Shown: positions 1 to 8,103 of the stretch, piece after piece
How the letters are laid out: each line of letters starts with the position of its first letter
Numbering within the stretch: the stretch's first letter is position 1
Source: an uncultured Ruminococcus sp.
Lineage (GTDB): Bacteria; Bacillota; Clostridia; Oscillospirales; Acutalibacteraceae
NCBI GenBank assembly: GCA_902783065.1
Contig: CACZPV010000234.1
Span: 1-20,088 of the forward strand
Length of the DNA stretch: 20,088 bases
Direction: 5' to 3'
Program-made: the position numbers and the translations under genes
The notes under the pieces: model-generated
Seen by the model: the letters and a program-made list of their open reading frames with translations, nothing else
Databases searched by the model: none
What the model was told of the DNA's origin: nothing

Positions 1-86
1 ATACTTGCATAAAATTAAAGAAAATGAATGTTTATGCAATAAAAACGGTATTTACCCTTGAAAACTTAGGGGGACTGAATAGTTAC
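1..86. repeat. Right part of a miniature inverted-repeat element (MITE-like)
   Basis: Bases 68-86 (AGGGGGACTGAATAGTTAC) are the exact reverse complement of bases 19989-20007 near the other end of the window, and bases 1-26 are identical to the last 26 bases. Overlaying the two ends through those 26 bases gives a virtual element of about 160 bp with perfect 19-bp terminal inverted repeats and no coding capacity. The outer ends begin 5'-GTAA, as in IS66-family insertion sequences; the IS66 link is inference only. The flanks of the two halves (TTATTTTA on the right, GAAAAAAG on the left) do not match as a target duplication, which favours two separate copies. Confidence 0.6.
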
Positions 87-149
87 TTATTTTATAACAT
101 ATTATTACCTGTGTGTCAACTTCCGGAATTATACTAAACGACCGGCGTA

Positions 150-178
150 TTGAGTATTATGCCGTTTTATAATATAAT
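150..178 (+). promoter_or_regulatory. Sigma-A type promoter of mntP
   Basis: TTGAGT at 150-155 and TATAAT at 173-178 are separated by 17 bases. Transcription would start near 185, giving a leader of only about 50 nt. That is too short for a yybP-ykoY manganese riboswitch, and no clear MntR-type palindrome was seen. Confidence 0.65.
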
Positions 179-237
179 GGTTTGTACCTGAATGTAACAG
201 AAAAATTCAGAATTTATGAGTAAACGGAGTTTAAACT

Positions 238-831
238 ATGGATTTCAATGTCATTGCTTTTATTTTTAACAGTATTCTGTTTGGAATTGGTCTGGCGATG
301 GATGCTTTTTCGGTATCACTTGCCAACGGACTTAACGAGCCGAGAATGAAAAAAGGCCGAGTCTGTCTTATCGCAGGTACATTTGCCGTTTTTCAGACGC
401 TAATGCCGATGATCGGATGGATCTGCGTACATACTATTGCACAAATTTTCACTCAATTTCAGAAATTTATTCCATGGATAGCCCTGATTCTGCTTTTGTA
501 TATCGGCGGCAAGATGCTGATAGAAGGAATCCGGCACAAGAATGATGAAGAGGGGGAAGCAAAGCGTTTAGGGAAAAGAGGTCTCATGCTTCAGGGAATT
601 GCAACATCAATTGATGCCTTATCAGTTGGATTTACGATTGCGGAATACTCATGGCAGTCAGCCGTCGCTGAATCATTTATTATTGGTATGGTCACTTTCG
701 CTATATGCATCGGAGGTCTGTATGTAGGAAGAAAATTCGGCACAAAGCTTGCCGGAAAAGCATCGATACTTGGAGGAACTATTCTGATTCTGATTGGTAT
801 GGAAATCTTTGTTAAGGGTGTTTTGTTATAA
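238..831 (+). CDS. mntP: Manganese efflux pump MntP (DUF204 family)
   Basis: A 197-residue inner-membrane protein made almost entirely of hydrophobic segments. It has the two pseudo-symmetric halves typical of MntP (formerly YebN). Each half carries an acidic motif: G-L-A-M-D-A-F-S-V-S around Asp22 and G-I-A-T-S-I-D-A-L-S-V-G around Asp126. In characterised MntP these acidic membrane residues are needed to export Mn2+ and protect against manganese overload. The length matches the family (about 185-200 residues). The start is supported by GGAG at 226-229, eight bases before the ATG. The gene appears monocistronic, with its own promoter at 150-178 and a GC-rich hairpin-bearing repeat just after the stop. 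No manganese-sensing leader is visible. The family assignment is firm; transport of manganese in this organism is inferred from the family. Confidence 0.93.
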   Translation: MDFNVIAFIFNSILFGIGLAMDAFSVSLANGLNEPRMKKGRVCLIAGTFAVFQTLMPMIGWICVHTIAQIFTQFQKFIPWIALILLLYIGGKMLIEGIRHKNDEEGEAKRLGKRGLMLQGIATSIDALSVGFTIAEYSWQSAVAESFIIGMVTFAICIGGLYVGRKFGTKLAGKASILGGTILILIGMEIFVKGVLL

Positions 832-839
832 CAACCATC

Positions 840-901
840 GTGGCGGCTCGCTTAGTGGCATGCCGCCACTGTCAATTTAATTTCAGCCGTTTAGACTAAA
901 A
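840..901 (-). repeat. Dispersed intergenic repeat, copy 1 (reverse orientation)
   Basis: Read on the minus strand this segment has TTTTAGTCTAAACGGCTG followed by TTAAATTGACAGTGGCGGC and a GC-rich hairpin. The same modules occur at 7838-7897 and 11141-11222. The arms GTGGCGGC (840-847) and GCCGCCAC (862-869) pair perfectly around a 14-base loop. With no T-run behind it, it is at most a weak terminator for mntP. The module order here is as if it spanned the junction of two tandem units of the copies further right. Confidence 0.6.
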
Positions 902-1076
902 TATATCAATAAGTTGCCATTTTTATCAGAGAATATAGTTTTTGCAATAACTGGATTTAAAAAATTCATTATATATTGCAATTTTTTGTGCTTTTGTGTA
1001 AAGTGCCTGAAAATATTTTAATAGTTTACCTTGCTTTGGAAAAATAAAAATATTTATGCAAGTTTAAAAAAATATC

Positions 1077-1105
1077 TTGCGTTTTTAATTACATAGTGCT
1101 ATAAT
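1077..1105 (+). promoter_or_regulatory. Sigma-A type promoter of gltB
   Basis: TTGCGT at 1077-1082 and TATAAT at 1100-1105 with a 17-base spacer. The predicted start near 1112 leaves a leader of about 287 nt before the gltB start codon, unusually long for a simple promoter-gene arrangement. The 902-1076 stretch upstream is AT-rich and shows nothing else recognisable. Confidence 0.65.
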
Positions 1106-1111
1106 ATGGAT

Positions 1112-1398
1112 GTCACGCGAAAAGGCGGATTGTACAGCTGTTGTATACAGCTCTTATTGGTTAATTGGATATAATGCATTAATCGTAAGGCATTATTAAT
1201 TGAAATATTTGAAAATGAATATTTCAAAATTTTTCCTGCATTAATTGCAGAAATTGTGGATAGTGAAGATTTGTTTCCTGTTGTTCCTGAAGAATGGAGA
1301 TTATTGCTGTAAAATTAAAATTTCCGTGAAAACAGGCTTTCAGAATTTTACAATTTGCAATGACAGATATGACAGATATGAAGAAAGGGTGATTGTTT
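1112..1398 (+). promoter_or_regulatory. Long structured 5' leader of gltB, possible attenuator
   Basis: Several hairpins can be drawn by eye. AGCTGT/ACAGCT lies around 1136-1152. ATAATGC (1171-1177) pairs with GCATTAT (1190-1196). A perfect 10-bp stem, TTGAAATATT (1200-1209) with AATATTTCAA (1218-1227), is followed at once by AATTTTT (1228-1234), which resembles an AT-rich intrinsic terminator. CTGCA/TGCAG follows at about 1236-1250. The last part holds an inverted repeat at 1308-1352 that recurs elsewhere in the window, then a 9-bp tandem duplication (ATGACAGAT, 1360-1377). No known riboswitch class was recognised, and ANTAR-type twin hexaloop hairpins were looked for and not found. Regulation by attenuation is inference. 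Confidence 0.45.
1308..1352 (+). repeat. TGTAAAA...TTTTACA inverted-repeat element, copy A (gltB leader)
   Basis: TGTAAAATT (1308-1316) and AATTTTACA (1344-1352) are perfect 9-bp inverted arms around 27 bases. The copy lies inside the predicted gltB leader and ends 46 bases before the gltB ATG. Related elements precede rubredoxin (9524-9577), the zinc-ribbon membrane gene (12222-12277) and mtnN (19035-19093). Copy A is the shortest and most divergent. Confidence 0.5.
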
Positions 1399-4300
1399 AT
1401 GAAAGAAAAGGAAGAAAAGGTCTGTTCGGGACTGTATTCCCCGAATTTCGAGCATGATAACTGCGGAATAGGAGCGGTCGTCAATATTAAGGGAACTAAA
1501 TCTCATGCGGCAGTCGAAAATGCACTGACAATTGTCGAAACACTCGAACACAGAGCCGGCAAGGATGCCGAAGGGAAAACAGGTGACGGAGTTGGTATTC
1601 TCCTGCAGATTTCCCATCGTTTTTTCAAGAAAGCTGCTGAAACAGATCTCGGTATCACCCTGAACAGCGAACGTGATTATGCGGTAGGTATGTTCTTTTT
1701 CCCGCAAAATGAACTTGCAAGAAATCAGGCAAAGAAAATGTTTGAAATTATCGCTGCAAAGGAAGGACTGGAAGTTCTTGGATGGAGAAATGTACCTTCA
1801 CGTCCGGAGGTTCTTGGTCAGAGAGCGGTAGAATGTATGCCTGCAATTATGCAGTGCTTTATTCAGCGTCCGGCAGATGTAAAAAAAGGTATTGATTTTG
1901 ACCGTAAGCTATATATTGCAAGACGTGTTTTTGAGCAGTCAAATGAAGATACGTATGTGGTATCTCTTTCAAGCAGAACTATCGTATATAAGGGTATGTT
2001 TCTGGTGGGAGATCTGCGAAGTTTCTTTCTGGATTTGCAGGATCCTGATTATGAATCAGCTATTGCACTGGTACATTCACGTTTTTCTACCAACACCAAT
2101 CCGAGCTGGCAGAGAGCGCATCCCAACCGTCTGATGGTACATAACGGTGAAATTAATACCATCAGAGGAAATGCCGATAAAATGCTGGCAAGGGAAGAAA
2201 ATATGAAATCCGAACATCTTAAAGGAAATCTGGACAAGGTATGTCCTGTTGTCAACACAGAAGGTTCGGATTCTGCAATGCTTGATAATACACTGGAATT
2301 TCTTGTTATGAGCGGAATGGATCTTCCTCTTGCAGTAATGATCACTATTCCGGAGCCTTGGGAAAATAACAAGGCGATGAGTCAGAGAAAAAGAGATTTT
2401 TACCGCTACTATGCTACTACCATTGAACCGTGGGACGGTCCGGCGTCAATTCTGTTTTCAGACGGTGATATCATGGGTGCTGTACTCGACCGTAACGGCT
2501 TGCGTCCTTCCAGATATTATATTACAGATGATGATAATCTGATACTTTCATCGGAGGTCGGAGCTTTGCCGGTTGATACCGCTAAAGTTATCAGAAAAGA
2601 CAGACTGCGTCCCGGTAAGATGCTCCTTGTAGATACTGTCAAAGGCAGACTTATTGATGACGAGGAAATCAAAGAATACTATGCGTCCAGACAGCCCTAC
2701 GGCGAATGGCTTGACAGCAATCTTGTAAGACTGAAGGACCTTAAAATACCAAACATTAAGGTGGAGGAGCATAAGCAGGCTGAAAGAATGAGATTGCTTA
2801 AGGCATTTGGATATAGCTATGAGGAAGTGATGAAGAGTATTCTTCCGATGGCTAAGAACGGAACTGAAGCAATCTGTGCAATGGGTGTGGACAGTCCTCT
2901 TGCCGTACTGTCTGATCAGCCTCAGCCTCTGTTTAATTACTTTAAACAGCTGTTTGCACAGGTAACTAATCCGCCGATCGATGCCATAAGAGAAGAAATT
3001 GTAACCGCAAGTACAGTCTTTATCGGATGTGCAGGCGATATTCTCGAAGAAAAGCCTGATAACTGCCGTGTGATGGAAGTGCACAACCCTATACTTACCT
3101 CTACCGATATTCTGAAAATCAAGAATTTCAGTAAACCCGGTTTTAAATCAGTGACCATCCCGATTCTCTATTATAAAAATACAAAGTTATCCAAAGCAAT
3201 CAAACGTCTTTTTATCGAAGCGGACAAGGCATATAATGAAGGAGCAAATATTCTTATCCTGTCGGACAGAGGTGTGGATGAAAACCATCTTGCAATTCCC
3301 TCTTTGCTTGCTGTTTCTGCACTTCATCAGCATCTTGTGGCAACAAAGAGAAGAACGTCTCTGGCAGTTGTGCTCGAAAGCGGTGAGCCAAGAGAAGTAC
3401 ATCATTTTGCGGCACTGCTCGGCTATGGTGCATCGGCAGTTAATCCCTACCTCGCTCAGGAGGCAATTCACGAATTGATTAATGATGATCTTCTGGATAA
3501 AGATTACTATGCGGCTGTGGATGATTATAATAATGCTGTCCTGCATGGCATTGTCAAGATTGCATCCAAAATGGGTATCTCGACCATACGTTCCTATCAG
3601 GGTTCCCAGATTTTTGAAGCAATAGGATTGGGAGAAGATGTTATTAATGAATATTTTACCGGTACAGTCAGCAGAATTGGCGGTATCCATCTTAAAGATA
3701 TTGAAGAAAATGTAGACAGACTTCATACTGCGGCGTTTGATCCCCTCGGTCTGTATACTGACAGCGAACTGGAATCTCCGGGCACACACGGTTACAGAAG
3801 CGGCAAGGAAGAACATCTTTATAATCCTAAAGCAATCTATCTGCTTCAAAAGGCAACAAGAACCGGAGATTATAATGTTTTTAAGGAATATTCCCGGCTG
3901 ATCAACGAAAAAATGGATCCTATGAATATCAGAGGACTTACGCAGTTTCGATTTGCAGAAAAGCCTGTTCCGCTTGATGAAGTGGAAAGTGCCGAAAGCA
4001 TTGTAAAACGTTTTAAAACAGGTGCCATGTCTTACGGTTCCATTTCACAGGAGGCACATGAGGCACTTGCTGTTGCTATGAACAGAATCGGAGGAAAATC
4101 CAATTCCGGCGAAGGCGGCGAAAGCGACGAAAGATTAATGACAAAGGGAACTGCTGAGGACAGATGCTCCGCTATTAAACAGGTAGCGAGCGGGCGTTTC
4201 GGTGTTACTTCCAAATATTTAAATTCTTCAAGGGAAATTGAGATCAAAATGGCTCAGGGTGCAAAGCCAGGGGAGGGCGGTCATCTTCCCGGCAAAAAGG

Positions 4301-5943
4301 TATATCCGTGGATTGCAAAAACAAGACACTCCACTCCGGGTGTAGCGCTTATATCTCCGCCGCCGCACCATGATATATACTCAATTGAAGATCTGGCACA
4401 GCTTATCTACGATCTTAAAAACGCCAACCGTCAGGCAAGAATCTCTGTAAAGCTGGTTTCGGAATGTGGTGTAGGAACGGTTGCCGCAGGTGTTGCCAAA
4501 GCAGGTGCAGAATGTATTCTTATTTCCGGTTACGACGGAGGAACAGGTGCAGCACCGAAAAGTTCTATCCACAATGCAGGACTTCCGTGGGAACTTGGAC
4601 TTGTTGAGGCACATCAGACGCTTATACAGAACGGTCTGAGAAATAAGGTCGTAATTGAAACGGACGGAAAATTGATGACTGGACGTGATGTAGCTGTAGC
4701 TGCTATGCTTGGTGCAGAGGAATTTGGTTTTGCAACTGCTCCGCTTATTTCGCTTGGATGTGCCATGATGAGAGTGTGCAATCTTGATACCTGCCCGTTC
4801 GGTGTAGCTACACAGGATCCTGAACTCAGAAAAAAATTCCCCGGCAAGCCTGAATATGTTGTTAACTTTATGATGTTTATTGCCGAAGAACTCAGGGGGT
4901 ATATGTCTGAACTGGGTGTCAGAAGTGTTGATGAACTTGTGGGAAGATCCGATCTGCTGATGCCGAAGGAAAATATTGCCGGTAGAGCGGCTTATGTAGA
5001 TCTGAAAAATATTCTTTCAGCCGATTTTGCCTCAGAGCATATCGAATACGGTAATAAAAATCCCTATGATTTTAAGCTGGATGAAACATTGGATGAAAAA
5101 GTGTTGATTAAGGGTTTTGCATCTGCGCTGAAAAAGAAACAGAAAAAAACTCTTGAAGTGGAAGTTACCAATACAGATCGTTCTTTTGGAACTATGTTCG
5201 GATCAGAGATCACAAGAATGTACGGCGATGGCGCAGAGGAAGATATTTATACCGTTATGTGCAAGGGTTCGGGCGGTCAGAGTTTCGGTGCATTTATTCC
5301 AAAAGGTCTGCGGCTGGAACTGGAAGGCGATTCCAATGATTATTTCGGAAAAGGCTTGTCCGGCGGAAAGCTGGTTGTTTATCCCCCTGAGGGAAGTCGT
5401 TTTGATGCAAGTGAAAATATCATTATCGGCAATGTTGCATTATATGGCGCAACAAGCGGCAAGGCATTTATAAACGGAATTGCGGGCGAGCGTTTCTGTG
5501 TAAGAAATTCGGGTGCCTATGCGGTTGTAGAAGGTACAGGCGATCATGGATGTGAATATATGACAGGCGGCAGAGTCGCAGTGCTTGGCAAAACAGGTAA
5601 AAACTTTGCGGCCGGTATGTCCGGAGGCGTTGCATATGTACTGGATGAGGACAGGGATCTGTATACCAGATTAAATAAAGAAATGGTAGAGTTTACAGAA
5701 CTTTCTGAAAAATATGACATTCTTGAACTGAAGAAAATGATAGAGGAACATGTACGGGCAACCGGTTCGGCAAAGGGTAAAAAAATTCTGGCTGATTTTG
5801 AGAATTATATCCCGAAATTCAAGAAAATAATACCGCATGATTATAAAAAGATGATGTCGGCAATCGCTTCCTTTGAAGAAAAGGGGCTAAGTCTGGAGCA
5901 GGCACAGATCGAAGCATTTTATAAGATCGTAAAAAACAAATAA
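1399..5943 (+). CDS. gltB: Glutamate synthase large (alpha) subunit
   Basis: A 1514-residue GltB, full length for bacterial enzymes. With GltD it transfers the amide nitrogen of glutamine to 2-oxoglutarate, giving two glutamates in the cytoplasm. Domains in order: N-terminal class II amidotransferase whose nucleophile is Cys22 in N-C-G-I-G (exposed after removal of a short propeptide in the family); a central domain (roughly 470-760); an FMN-binding synthase domain (roughly 800-1180); and a C-terminal GXGXG beta-helix (roughly 1250-1440). Cys1121, Cys1127 and Cys1132 show the C-x5-C-x4-C spacing that binds the 3Fe-4S cluster. The ATG at 1399 is preferred over an in-frame TTG at 1393, because AAGGG (1385-1389) lies nine bases before the ATG but too close to the TTG. 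Transcribed with gltD from the promoter at 1077-1105, through a long leader. Confidence 0.97.
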   Translation: MKEKEEKVCSGLYSPNFEHDNCGIGAVVNIKGTKSHAAVENALTIVETLEHRAGKDAEGKTGDGVGILLQISHRFFKKAAETDLGITLNSERDYAVGMFFFPQNELARNQAKKMFEIIAAKEGLEVLGWRNVPSRPEVLGQRAVECMPAIMQCFIQRPADVKKGIDFDRKLYIARRVFEQSNEDTYVVSLSSRTIVYKGMFLVGDLRSFFLDLQDPDYESAIALVHSRFSTNTNPSWQRAHPNRLMVHNGEINTIRGNADKMLAREENMKSEHLKGNLDKVCPVVNTEGSDSAMLDNTLEFLVMSGMDLPLAVMITIPEPWENNKAMSQRKRDFYRYYATTIEPWDGPASILFSDGDIMGAVLDRNGLRPSRYYITDDDNLILSSEVGALPVDTAKVIRKDRLRPGKMLLVDTVKGRLIDDEEIKEYYASRQPYGEWLDSNLVRLKDLKIPNIKVEEHKQAERMRLLKAFGYSYEEVMKSILPMAKNGTEAICAMGVDSPLAVLSDQPQPLFNYFKQLFAQVTNPPIDAIREEIVTASTVFIGCAGDILEEKPDNCRVMEVHNPILTSTDILKIKNFSKPGFKSVTIPILYYKNTKLSKAIKRLFIEADKAYNEGANILILSDRGVDENHLAIPSLLAVSALHQHLVATKRRTSLAVVLESGEPREVHHFAALLGYGASAVNPYLAQEAIHELINDDLLDKDYYAAVDDYNNAVLHGIVKIASKMGISTIRSYQGSQIFEAIGLGEDVINEYFTGTVSRIGGIHLKDIEENVDRLHTAAFDPLGLYTDSELESPGTHGYRSGKEEHLYNPKAIYLLQKATRTGDYNVFKEYSRLINEKMDPMNIRGLTQFRFAEKPVPLDEVESAESIVKRFKTGAMSYGSISQEAHEALAVAMNRIGGKSNSGEGGESDERLMTKGTAEDRCSAIKQVASGRFGVTSKYLNSSREIEIKMAQGAKPGEGGHLPGKKVYPWIAKTRHSTPGVALISPPPHHDIYSIEDLAQLIYDLKNANRQARISVKLVSECGVGTVAAGVAKAGAECILISGYDGGTGAAPKSSIHNAGLPWELGLVEAHQTLIQNGLRNKVVIETDGKLMTGRDVAVAAMLGAEEFGFATAPLISLGCAMMRVCNLDTCPFGVATQDPELRKKFPGKPEYVVNFMMFIAEELRGYMSELGVRSVDELVGRSDLLMPKENIAGRAAYVDLKNILSADFASEHIEYGNKNPYDFKLDETLDEKVLIKGFASALKKKQKKTLEVEVTNTDRSFGTMFGSEITRMYGDGAEEDIYTVMCKGSGGQSFGAFIPKGLRLELEGDSNDYFGKGLSGGKLVVYPPEGSRFDASENIIIGNVALYGATSGKAFINGIAGERFCVRNSGAYAVVEGTGDHGCEYMTGGRVAVLGKTGKNFAAGMSGGVAYVLDEDRDLYTRLNKEMVEFTELSEKYDILELKKMIEEHVRATGSAKGKKILADFENYIPKFKKIIPHDYKKMMSAIASFEEKGLSLEQAQIEAFYKIVKNK

Positions 5944-5985
5944 CAATGCTGTCAATCTGAATTGGAGAGTATATAGTAAATAGCT

Positions 5986-6108
5986 TGAATCCGTAAAACC
6001 CGGTATTGACGGTCGATCAATCGATTCCTGCCGTGAAGGGCAATCGCAGCCCAGATATGATGAAACCGTCATTTATTTAAGATTCATCAAGCCGGCTTTA
6101 CGGATTCA
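5986..6108 (+). ncRNA. Folded intercistronic element between gltB and gltD
   Basis: TGAATCCGTAAA (5986-5997) pairs perfectly with TTTACGGATTCA (6097-6108). After a small internal loop, CCGG (6000-6003) pairs with CCGG (6092-6095). Inside lies a second stem, TGACGGT (6007-6013) with ACCGTCA (6065-6071). This encloses CGA/TCG (6014-6023) and GGGC (6038-6041)/GCCC (6049-6052) around AATCGCA; an alternative TGCC/GGCA pairing competes with the last. The result resembles a multi-branched RNA domain between two co-transcribed genes. It matches no riboswitch, ribozyme or T-box that I recognise. It could tune the GltB:GltD ratio or mRNA stability, or be a genome-wide intergenic repeat. Confidence 0.45.
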
Positions 6109-6150
6109 TGCAAATAATTATAAAGCTGAGTTGTTTAGGGAGTGATTGAA

Positions 6151-7635
6151 ATGGGAAAACCGACAGGATTTATAGAATATAACAGAAGTGAATTTGAAGC
6201 GGAAGAAGTAAAAGAGCGTATTAAACATTTCAACGAATTTCATACACCGCTGCCGATAGAGCAGCAGAAGTGTCAGGCAGCAAGATGTATGGAATGTGGT
6301 GTACCGTTCTGTCAGTCGGGAATGATGATCGGCGGTATGATGTCGGGATGTCCGCTCAGTAACCTGATTCCGGAGTGGAACGACCTGCTGTACAGAGGCT
6401 GCTATGAACAGGCTTATGACAGATTGAGAAAAACCAATAATTTTCCTGAGTTTACTTCACGGGTATGTCCGGCATTATGCGAAAAGGCATGTACCTGTGG
6501 CGCCAACGGCGATGCTGTAACTGTACGCAGCAATGAGTATACAATTGTGGAAAGAGCGTACAGAGAAAAAAAAAAAAAACCGTGTCCGCCTGTGGTCAGG
6601 ACTGGAAAAAAAATTGCCGTAATCGGTTCGGGACCCTCAGGACTGGCAGCAGCAGATCAGTTGAATAAAAGAGGTCACAGCGTTACTGTATTTGAGCGCA
6701 GTGACAGAGTTGGCGGACTTTTGATGTATGGCATACCAAATATGAAGCTTGAAAAGCATATTATTGAAAGACGCATTGAGATAATGAAGGCGGAGGGAAT
6801 AGAATTTCGTACAGAGTGTGATATCGGAAACAATGTAAGTGCAAAAGAAATCATGGAAAACTATGATCGTGTTATTCTTGCCTGTGGTGCAAGTGAGCCG
6901 AGAGATATAAAAGTTCCCGGCAGAGAAGCAAAGGGAATCCATTTTGCAGTTGAGTTTTTGAAGTCCACCACGAAAGCATTGCTTGATAATAACATGCAGG
7001 ATGGAACATATATTTCTGCGAAGGATAAAAGTGTTATCGTAATAGGAGGCGGTGATACAGGCAATGACTGCGTAGGAACAAGCATCCGTCACGGTGCAAA
7101 AAGTGTGATGCAGCTTGAAATGATGCCTAAGCTGCCTGATGAGCGCAGTGAAAGCAATCCGTGGCCTGAATATCCGAGGGTATGTAAAACAGATTACGGT
7201 CAGCAGGAAGCAATTGAAGTATATGGCCATGATCCGAGAGAGTATCAGACAACGGTAAAAGAATTTTTATCCGATAAAGAAGGCAATCTGACAGGAGCAG
7301 TACTAGTAAAGCTTAATGCAGAAAAAGATCCTCAAAGCGGCAGAATGATGATGAAACCGGCAGAAGGGTCTGAATATACTGTTGAAGCAGATCTGGTGCT
7401 GATTGCAGCAGGATTTTTAGGCGCACAGAATTACGTTGCTGAAGCTTTTGGAGTGGAGCGGAATGCAAGAGGAAACATAGCGGCTGAAAAAGGAAGTCAT
7501 CAGACAAATATTGAAAAAGTATTCACATGCGGAGATATGCATATTGGACAGTCTTTAGTTGTCAGAGCAATTAGTGAAGGCAGGAATGCTGCAAAAGAAA
7601 CAGATAAAAGCCTGATGGGGTATACGAATCTTTAA
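6151..7635 (+). CDS. gltD: Glutamate synthase small (beta) subunit, NAD(P)H-dependent
   Basis: A 494-residue GltD that takes electrons from NADPH (or NADH) through FAD and iron-sulfur centres to GltB. The N-terminal part has the cysteine-rich pattern of the family, including C-M-E-C-G-V-P-F-C and C-P-A-L-C-E-K-A-C-T-C-G, which binds 4Fe-4S clusters. The FAD site G-S-G-P-S-G-L-A-A-A follows at about residue 155, and the NAD(P)H site G-G-G-D-T-G-N-D at about residue 300. The C-terminal T-C-G-D-M motif is typical of the FAD fold. The ATG at 6151 is chosen over a GTG at 6142, because AGGGAG (6137-6142) is properly spaced only from the ATG; the product then starts M-G-K-P-T-G-F as in relatives. 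A run of 14 A (6566-6579) encodes part of E-K-K-K-K in the linker between the Fe-S and FAD regions. A terminator follows at 7734. Confidence 0.97.
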   Translation: MGKPTGFIEYNRSEFEAEEVKERIKHFNEFHTPLPIEQQKCQAARCMECGVPFCQSGMMIGGMMSGCPLSNLIPEWNDLLYRGCYEQAYDRLRKTNNFPEFTSRVCPALCEKACTCGANGDAVTVRSNEYTIVERAYREKKKKPCPPVVRTGKKIAVIGSGPSGLAAADQLNKRGHSVTVFERSDRVGGLLMYGIPNMKLEKHIIERRIEIMKAEGIEFRTECDIGNNVSAKEIMENYDRVILACGASEPRDIKVPGREAKGIHFAVEFLKSTTKALLDNNMQDGTYISAKDKSVIVIGGGDTGNDCVGTSIRHGAKSVMQLEMMPKLPDERSESNPWPEYPRVCKTDYGQQEAIEVYGHDPREYQTTVKEFLSDKEGNLTGAVLVKLNAEKDPQSGRMMMKPAEGSEYTVEADLVLIAAGFLGAQNYVAEAFGVERNARGNIAAEKGSHQTNIEKVFTCGDMHIGQSLVVRAISEGRNAAKETDKSLMGYTNL

Positions 7636-7733
7636 AGTGTGCCCGTCATTGCTCCCGGTGGCTTAATGAAAATAGTTTATACTAAAAATAAAGTATTCTA
7701 TCAAATATTAGTATTAGTTAAGATAGCAGCTGT

Positions 7734-7767
7734 GCAGCCTTACGGCAGCAAGGCTGCTTCTTTATTG
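7734..7767 (+). terminator. Rho-independent terminator after gltD
   Basis: GCAGCCTT (7734-7741) pairs perfectly with AAGGCTGC (7750-7757) around an 8-base loop, and TTCTTTATT follows. It lies about 100 bases after the gltD stop and probably ends the gltBD transcript. Confidence 0.75.
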
Positions 7768-7837
7768 CCCTCTTAAAAAACAGTACGCATAAGCCGAAAC
7801 ACGATAATCCCTCGTTTATGTTCCGCTCTGTTTTTGC

Positions 7838-7897
7838 TGCGGGTACTAAATTGACAACTGATAAATGCATTTTATTTAAATGGCTGTGGGTATTAGT
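7838..7897 (+). repeat. Dispersed intergenic repeat, copy 2
   Basis: Begins TGCGGGTACTAAATTGACA and ends AAATGGCTGTGGGTATTAGT; the last part is identical to 11203-11222. Compared with copy 3 it lacks about 20 bases of GC-rich palindrome in the middle, but a similar palindrome sits just after it. Both ends carry GGGTAYTA. Non-coding. Confidence 0.65.
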
Positions 7898-7959
7898 AAT
7901 GGTACTGCGGTATGCCGCCCGGCTTATGATGCCAAAAAATTACAAAAAACAAAAAACTA

Positions 7960-7987
7960 TTTACAAATCCGAAAAATAAAGTATAAT
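7960..7987 (+). promoter_or_regulatory. Sigma-A type promoter of the YkuD-like gene
   Basis: TTTACA at 7960-7965 and TATAAT at 7982-7987 with a 16-base spacer. Transcription would start near 7994, giving a leader of about 110 nt. Confidence 0.6.
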
Positions 7988-8103
7988 AGATATTAAGGAT
8001 AATACCCACACTTATACTAATACCTGACAAAGAATGAACAGTATTCTCTCTATCAGAAATTAGTATTAATTCCATTGAATACGGACAGGAAATGAGGTAT
8101 AAC

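Larger units (their letters stand above)
7636..8103. other. 468-base intergenic region between gltD and the YkuD-like gene
   Basis: Contains the gltBD terminator (7734-7767), a possible further hairpin with outer arms AAAAACAG and CTGTTTTT (about 7777-7835), copy 2 of the dispersed repeat (7838-7897) with a GCGGTATGCCGC palindrome just after it, and the promoter at 7960-7987. The leader that follows (about 7994-8103) contains a reversed piece of the repeat end (TAATACCCACA). No gene was seen. Confidence 0.6.

Noticed and set aside
88..237. yybP-ykoY manganese riboswitch upstream of mntP
   Set aside because: The predicted leader is only about 50 nt, and no part of the motif is visible.
1112..1260. 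ANTAR-target twin hairpins in the gltB leader
   Set aside because: The hairpins found have loops of 4, 5, 8 or more bases, or a GAAAAG hexaloop lacking the required A at position 1 and G at position 4.
1360..1392. Ten-codon upstream ORF (M-T-D-M-T-D-M-K-K-G) ending six bases before the gltB ATG
   Set aside because: It has no ribosome site of its own and arises from a 9-bp tandem duplication; its last codons overlap the gltB ribosome site.
6004..6075. tRNA-like or self-cleaving ribozyme motif in the gltB-gltD spacer (TCGATTCC, GATGAAA)
   Set aside because: No cloverleaf can be drawn, and the hammerhead core CUGANGA is absent; the resemblance is to short fragments only.
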